From NCBI GenBank assembly GCA_037783545.1, contig JBBELK010000631.1, positions 372,001 to 436,000 on the forward strand: 64,000 bases of DNA. Reading direction: 5' to 3'. The DNA comes from Henricia sp. BOLD:AAB3569. Its lineage: Eukaryota; Echinodermata; Asteroidea; Spinulosida; Echinasteridae. This document shows positions 58,401-64,000 of this stretch, in pieces. Positions within the stretch are counted from its first letter, which is position 1, and the number at the start of each line of letters is the position of its first letter. The position numbers were made by a program, and so were the translations under genes. The notes beneath the pieces were generated by a model, which was not told where the DNA came from, did not search any database, and saw only the letters and a list, made by a program, of their open reading frames with translations.

Positions 58401-60660
58401 TCAGTCTAAGTATACCCCGGTCAGTTTTGGGATTTTTACATTTTAATTATTCATTTTCAGCGTACTTTGTACTCCATTTTAGTGAACATATCATGGGAAT
58501 ATGACCCTTTGGTAAAAAAATTTCAATCATTTGAATACCGTGTCAAATATATTAATTGTCTGGAATTTAGTGTATTCACATGGGGTGCAGCATTATTAAA
58601 TGTGGACGTGACTAGAACACATTTACAGGCCTGCAGAGTACAGAGCATTTTATGTGTTTATGCTGAAATGCACCTTGTTTTGTGTAAATTTACAATGGAT
58701 GTAATCTGATTCTGAGTACATTTTGTGCAACTTGATTGATCACCTGTGAACATTGTAATTTCTCTCGTAAACACCTATTTTATACAATACCGTCTGTATG
58801 AAATGCACAAACTTGTAATCCATTGCAGACTTTTAGATTTTTGTAAAAAAGGCCTTTATTGCAGAAAATGCAAGTATACAAGTGCCCTTGAGAAATCATT
58901 CCCAGCACACTTTCAGTCGCCAAATTGTAGGCTTTCCATCGCCTTTTTCCATAACATTTTCCCAAGTGTAACCCTCGCCCAATGTAAATTGTATGTCATA
59001 TACATGTATGTACATTTAACGCTTGCTCCCTATAACTTGGAGCACAGCTCTGGAAGTTCAGTTTGTCCTACATGTACAGGCTTCCAGAATGCCACCAAAG
59101 CACCTAGCACCTTGCATGATAACAAAAAACATAAACTACATTCAGACACTGTTAGGTTTCCCTGTGGCTGTTTAATCATATCGTGTTATCGTCTTCTGTC
59201 TGTCCTTTAATCAATAGGACATTGCTTCATCTTTGTATTGATTAAAGGAGCTCAAGTTCAATTTTTTCCAGAAAATGGATTTTGTTCTAACCTAAGAATT
59301 ATATAAATACCTCCCCAAATACTATCTAACTAGAAGAAAACAAGAAATTTGCCATCTTCAATTTAGTTGTAGTTAAGCAAAACAGGATAAATTAGTTTAC
59401 AAAACTTCAGTGTTTTTTTTACAATATCCTTGTTTGTTTCTGCTTTTATGGAACTGATTTGTTCATTTCAGTCATTCAAGCTGTGCCAGGGCTATCATTG
59501 TACAGTTTGTGGTATTCAAAACAATCTCTTGCTAGCACATTATTAAACTGCAAATAACAATCCTACAAAATCCAATTACCTGGATTGTATGCATTCCATA
59601 TGATATGACATTTTTTGTGGTTAAAAAAAAATCCCCTCTGCAAAAGGTTAATACAGCCTACCATATGTTGCCAGTGGTAAGTACTTGTCTGTTTCACTGT
59701 GTTTAATTGATTAGATTTTAAAAGCCACTGATGCTTGCCTAATCTAATATTGACCAAACACTCAGTGTGGTCAGTATCAATAACCAATGGTCAATGGTCA
59801 GCTACATGTACATACATGTACTTTGGGCTGTCCCCTCTACAAAGTACAAACATGTACACATGTACCACAAAAGGTGCCGCAAAGTTTATTTTGTCAATTT
59901 GTCAATCATAACTTTGTGGTGATGTTAAAATTACGGTCTAAACATTGTGCGAAATTTGGCGATTGTAGTTTATTGGAAACATGTTGGTTGCTATGGAAAA
60001 TTCATTAACATTTTAAACAGGCTTAATTTTGGGTCCCTTGATTTTAAACCTTGATTTCTTGCATTTGTACATGGCCAGACTCAGTAAACCGTAACTCCAC
60101 AAATTATATATCGTATGAACTTGAAACAAGCATTATTTCACAGCTTAGGCCTGACCGCTGTGGGAGCATTGAACTTTTATTGGGAAAACCTACCGAGACG
60201 ATGGGTACTTTTCCCATTTTAAGTCCAATGCGGACAGCCTAGGACGTTTTTCTCTACATGTAACATGTCTAAGTAACCTTTTCTGACGGTTACTTTTTCT
60301 CAGTGGCCAACTGCTACCCAGGAAAATTGACTGGGGAACAGTTTCCGAGTCCAGTGTGGATCGACACAGCGAGTCTGTAAAAGTGCTCAGGAAGTGTACG
60401 GCACGTCCGGGCTGTGAAGGTCAAACTGCGAAGGGACACTGCGCATGCTCTCCCACGGTCTCGGTAAATTTCCTCGCGTCCAAAAGTCCAAATGCAGACA
60501 GCAGTCAAATTTAGCCATCGTCTCGGTAAAACAAGTCCAATGCGGACAGGGCTTTTCAAGTTGTTGTTTCTAAAACTGTAAAAACAAAAATTTGCTTTGG
60601 GACTAAATCTAAATCTTTGTACATTGTATCTGTACTTCAGCATTTTCTTGTATTTTAGTA
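55463..60660. other. Intergenic region with no assigned gene
   Basis: I see no conserved exon. A 126-codon minus-strand ORF (56041-56421) with one hydrophobic stretch is the only longer frame of interest and is not assigned. A run of tcgatcgatcgatcga lies near 56460. The TIR element at 57185-57635 is listed separately. The stretches 57640-60660 and 55463-56040 show nothing recognisable. Confidence 0.5.
57185..57635. repeat. Element with about 50-bp terminal inverted repeats
   Basis: The left arm has gtatttttttcgtatacatt followed by gaacaaagattt and ggaaattacct. The right arm (57583-57633) is the inverse: aggtaacttccatcaaatca, then gttcaatgtatatgaaaaaa. A single arm of the same family is at about 2745-2795. 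It is non-coding and about 450 bp. Confidence 0.6.
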
Positions 60661-60662
60661 TT

Positions 60663-61250
60663 TTTTTTGTAGTGGATTGACCGAACAATTAATGCAGTCA
60701 TGTGCTGGGTTTAACAGGAGTACACACTCTCGTCCTGCCAAATTGACAGACTTTCGCCGGGAAATGGCCGAGAAATCTAACGATGTAGGGAAAATGGGGC
60801 CCGGGCTCCGGCCTACTACCCCAATCGTGGCTGCAAGGCAACCCTGCGCGGGTGTAGTGCTGACCTGTGCCCGTGCTCTGACTTTTTGTCCACCCCGGTT
60901 TGTGACGGGAATTTGGCCAAAGTGTGCTCCAAATGTCGGCAAATTTGGAAATGAAGGAAATTTCCGACGAACTTCAAAATTTGCATGCTCCAAACTGTCT
61001 ATACTCCGAACTCGTCCTGCCAAATTGACAGACTTTCGCCGGGAAATGGCCGAGAAATCTAACGATGTAGGAAAAATGGGGCCCGGGCTCCGGCCTACTA
61101 CCCCAATCGTGGAAGGCAACCCTGCTAGTGTAGTCCTGACCTGTGCCCGTGCTGAGACTTTTTGCCCACCCCGGTAGTATTTTTTTGTAGTGCATTGACC
61201 GAACAATTAATGCAGTCATGTGCTGGGTTTAACAGGAGTACACACTCTTC
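60663..61250. repeat. Nested duplication (A-B-C-B'-A')
   Basis: Block A (tgaccgaacaattaatgcag, ending at acactc) occurs at 60674-60730 and again at 61196-61250. Block B (cgtcctgccaaattgacaga to ctgacctgtgcccgtgct) occurs at 60731-60880 and again at 61014-61155. C is the unique stretch between. All copies are in direct orientation. B is free of stops in several frames on both strands, but no family was recognised. Confidence 0.7.
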
Positions 61251-62938
61251 GGTTGTTAAACTGCCGTTTATGTGTGAAGTGTCAACCACATGCAGCGTGG
61301 GTGTAACTAAGCTACTGTCAAAATCACTCTGAAAAAGCTTCATCGATTATCAAGATCAAATACAGATTACAGTAAAACTAATTACAAATGGCCTTATCTC
61401 CATGAGGATGTGTCTGATAAAAACCAACCTGTGAGTAGGTCAGCTCAGTCCCTCATTCACGCTCCGAGAAAACAGAAAACTGTGTCCATGCTTTCAAGAA
61501 ATTGTGCGAAATTGCAGGGTTGTACCGGTACATGTAATGAGTCTCCCTCTGCTCGAGTCACAAGTCAAGTCAAGTCATTTTTGATTAAGCAGCCCTCTCT
61601 CCATTTCATGAAACTGTTTAAGCACTAGCAAACCAAACCGCACGTTAACCTGTTAACCTACCAATTTTTTGCTAATGCGATGCATTTTTGGCAAAATTCA
61701 AGACACATTTTGAAATATGTTGAAAAATTTCAGTCAGCGACAGGCAAGGGTTTTCTGTGGTAGTGATAATCATTCAAAAATGAAAAAAAATTACCGATGA
61801 CTGTACTTGAAAATGTTAACATAGATGACGACAGCATTGCGTGCGCACTCTTCGAACTACAAGCTTTATGAAATTCGTGCTAATTTTTGATTAAGCGTAA
61901 CATATACCGGTATGTTTTATTAAATTGGCCCCAGATTTAAAGTCGTGATAAGAATGCCAAATCTGTAACCACCTTTTCTGTTTCAAGTTTACACAATATA
62001 AGTGCGGAGTTATGGAATCGGTGAAAAGTGGCTTATTTGAGCCAATTTGTTGGCTAGATTGCCCCATTTTAGGGTTTAGTTGAGTGACAAATAACCCCTA
62101 ATGTCAGTGGCGTGGCCAGGGATTGCGACCTCCCTGCAAAATTGCTTCAATCTAGGTCAGTAATTGGAGTTGGGTTTCTTCTGGTAGTGAAATTGTTGTC
62201 AAGTTTTAAAACTGTGTCACTAAATTTGCACTTTTTGAAGTCTTAGCTTTGAGATGTTGCGTATAGTGGTTGGGTGATGAAAACGGCAGCAGAATGTTTT
62301 TCAAAGTGGAGGGACCAAGTTGTGGCGACATCAGGCATGGCAGCATAACCAGCCATTAATATGCCGATGCCCCACCTTTTGTTTGATCGAATGTTTCGGT
62401 CTTTTTATTATTACATGTACCTGTAAGCTTTAAAATCACTGAACAGCAACGAAATCAATCGGTATAAATATAACTTAATAATGACGACATCAAACATATC
62501 CAACGCAAAAACTGTATTGATCGATCTGTCAATGCCAAAGACCTCAACAGGTTTGATGATTTATTTTAATTATTAAAAAAAAAGCTCTCTCTTAAGAGCC
62601 GTGGTTATATGCAATCTTTCGCCTTCTGCCCTGAATAGGTGTTTCCATAACAACAGTTATTGTGACTTTGATGCAGTCGATTGTGCTGTTAACTTCAATA
62701 AGCGGCTTATAAGGCCTACATGTTTATTACACGGATATCGACTTCGCAGAGAACGTCGGAGATAATTAAGGCATTAACTGCAATGGTGGTCACACGTCGG
62801 ACATTTAATTCACAAGCACAAATTATGATGAAATCATTAAAAGTCATTAATAGTAGGTCCTTTAGTAGACCCTTTAGAATGTTGTGAAACCAAACAATTT
62901 GAAACCTAATTAGTCCTGTGATAGACTGGATGTAAATC
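61251..62938. other. Upstream region of the GPCR gene
   Basis: There is no recognised exon. Fragments of dispersed elements are present (aaattggccccag at 61922; cagtggcgtggccaggg at 62104). No promoter element could be placed with confidence. Confidence 0.5.
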
Positions 62939-63904
62939 ATGTGGCGGAACAGTTGCTACTTGCCCATCGTCGATACGAGGGAAGAATTGTCACCTGTGCT
63001 GGTGGCATTCACCACAATTATCGCCTTCCTGGCTGTGCTCGGTAATGGACTGGTTATCATTGTGATGCTGCTCAGACGGCGTGTCTTCAGCTCCTTGACA
63101 AATCGTCTCATCTTGCACCAGTCCGTCATCGACTCCATTGCTGGTGTGCTATTGTTCATCTTCGAAGTCATCATACCTCCCAACATTTCAGTATCCAACA
63201 ACGGCAATGCCTTCGATCAATTCATTTGTAGATTTATTCACGCAAGTGCACCGCTTTGGTGTATGTTTGCAATGTCCACATACAACACAGTGGTCATATC
63301 TTTGGAACGGTTTATGGCGACTTGTTATCCTGTAAAGCATCGCAACTGGTGCACGTCAGCGAAGTTGAAGTACGCCATAGTCATTCTGCGGCTAACTGGA
63401 ATTATTTACGGTATAACCGTAGGTGCAGTGACGTACGAACCACACGAGGGGAAATGTCACGTACTAAAAATATTGGCCAGTGTCCAGATCATAAAAAGTA
63501 TAACGATTACTTTAATTGACTACATACTGCCCATCATAATCTTAATCTATGCATACACAAGAATGCTGATCACGCTGACTGCAAGATTTGCTCACCGTCC
63601 GGGGAATGGCATCGCTGAGGCCAAGAAAAACATCCTTCAAACGACGGTATCAATTGGCATTTTGCTTATAGTTTGCTGGACGCCAGCTGAAGTGTATTTC
63701 GTCTTGGGACTTCTCGGTGTTGATTCCAGGAAAAGTTTAAAGAATTCATTTAACTGTCTGTTGGCATGCAGTCTGTTTCTCAACCCAGTCGTTTACTGCT
63801 TCAAGTACAAACATTTCCGATCACAGTTTAATGACATTATGCTTAAAACCTTTCGAGCAAATCGAATGCGTAATGCACGAGTGGTACCGTTGAGGCCTCG
63901 TTGA
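62939..63904 (+). CDS. Intronless class A (rhodopsin-like) G-protein-coupled receptor
   Basis: 321 residues in one exon with seven hydrophobic segments. Class A landmarks are present: GNGLV in TM1 (Asn36), Asp65 in TM2, Cys97 and Cys173 for the TM3-ECL2 disulphide, ERF in place of DRY at 123-125, CWTP in TM6 (246-249) and NPVVY in TM7 (282-286). The N terminus is short (about 20 residues). A possible N-glycosylation site is NIS at 82. The C-terminal tail is short and basic. The ligand is unknown. The short N terminus and overall form resemble the peptide and orphan receptors that are expanded and often intronless in marine invertebrates, but I do not assign a subfamily. A variant polyadenylation signal, ATTAAA, lies at 63946-63951. 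Confidence 0.9.
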   Translation: MWRNSCYLPIVDTREELSPVLVAFTTIIAFLAVLGNGLVIIVMLLRRRVFSSLTNRLILHQSVIDSIAGVLLFIFEVIIPPNISVSNNGNAFDQFICRFIHASAPLWCMFAMSTYNTVVISLERFMATCYPVKHRNWCTSAKLKYAIVILRLTGIIYGITVGAVTYEPHEGKCHVLKILASVQIIKSITITLIDYILPIIILIYAYTRMLITLTARFAHRPGNGIAEAKKNILQTTVSIGILLIVCWTPAEVYFVLGLLGVDSRKSLKNSFNCLLACSLFLNPVVYCFKYKHFRSQFNDIMLKTFRANRMRNARVVPLRPR

Positions 63905-64000
63905 CGTCATGTCATTGACCAAACGTCGCATGTAAATGAGGTTTCATTAAAAGATGGCAACAAAAAGAGTGCACCGCAACTACTCTGTAGCTCTAGGCTA

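Noticed and set aside
58467..59210. Two plus-strand ORFs of 80 and 154 codons
   Set aside because: AT-rich, no domain, no splice-site support and odd composition rich in Cys, His and Tyr; most likely chance.
60655..61206. Long overlapping ORFs on both strands in the nested duplication
   Set aside because: Both strands are open and the peptide is simply duplicated with the DNA; no family recognised, so listed as repeat rather than gene.

Overview
The window is animal nuclear DNA. Genes are split by GT-AG introns of a few hundred bases to about 2 kb, and the intergenic space is packed with small inverted-repeat elements, tRNA-like SINE heads and tandem arrays. The gene set (a GluN1-type NMDA receptor subunit, a GPI-anchored three-Ig protein, mitochondrial ATP synthase subunit b, an intronless rhodopsin-type GPCR), the many acatgta-type motifs and the repeat style suggest a marine invertebrate. 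An echinoderm or other invertebrate deuterostome is my best guess, but the species cannot be fixed from the sequence alone.

Layout from left to right. (1) 1-1320, minus strand: two exons of an ATP synthase subunit b gene that runs off the left edge. (2) 1.3-5.9 kb: intergenic, several inverted-repeat elements, one SINE and one tRNA-like relic. (3) 5903-10605, minus: a seven-exon gene for a 366-residue secreted or GPI-anchored protein with three Ig domains (lachesin/IgLON-like plan). (4) 10.6-13.6 kb: intergenic, with a field of degenerate ACGAGT words and a Harbinger-like MITE. (5) 13631-21587, plus: a seven-exon gene for a 1544-residue nuclear-looking protein with three copies of a basic box, an AT-hook-like motif, an LQG-repeat region and four SUMO-consensus sites; I could not assign it to a family. 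(6) 21.6-26.7 kb: intergenic, ending in a 181-bp tandem array that resembles the last exon of the next gene. (7) 26747-48948, minus: a complete 17-exon GluN1-type NMDA receptor gene (946 residues; all exon phases join). (8) 32078-40994, plus: a young full-length Ty3/gypsy LTR retrotransposon inserted antisense in intron 9 of that gene. (9) 49-62.9 kb: intergenic, with a LINE relic, a 337-bp satellite and a nested duplication. (10) 62939-63904, plus: an intronless class A GPCR.

The retrotransposon is the most unusual object. It has near-identical LTRs (three substitutions in 868 bp), a tRNA-Leu primer site, intact gag and pol, and a textbook -1 frameshift signal. Between pol and the 3' LTR, where a retrovirus carries env, it has an extra ORF for a two-finger C2H2 protein, placed just behind a strong splice acceptor. 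That ORF is interrupted by one in-frame TGA and then continues in an overlapping frame.

The NMDA receptor gene has its own oddities: a second, stop-containing copy of the M4 exon only 31 bp downstream of the good one, and a 3' tandem array built from last-exon-like sequence.
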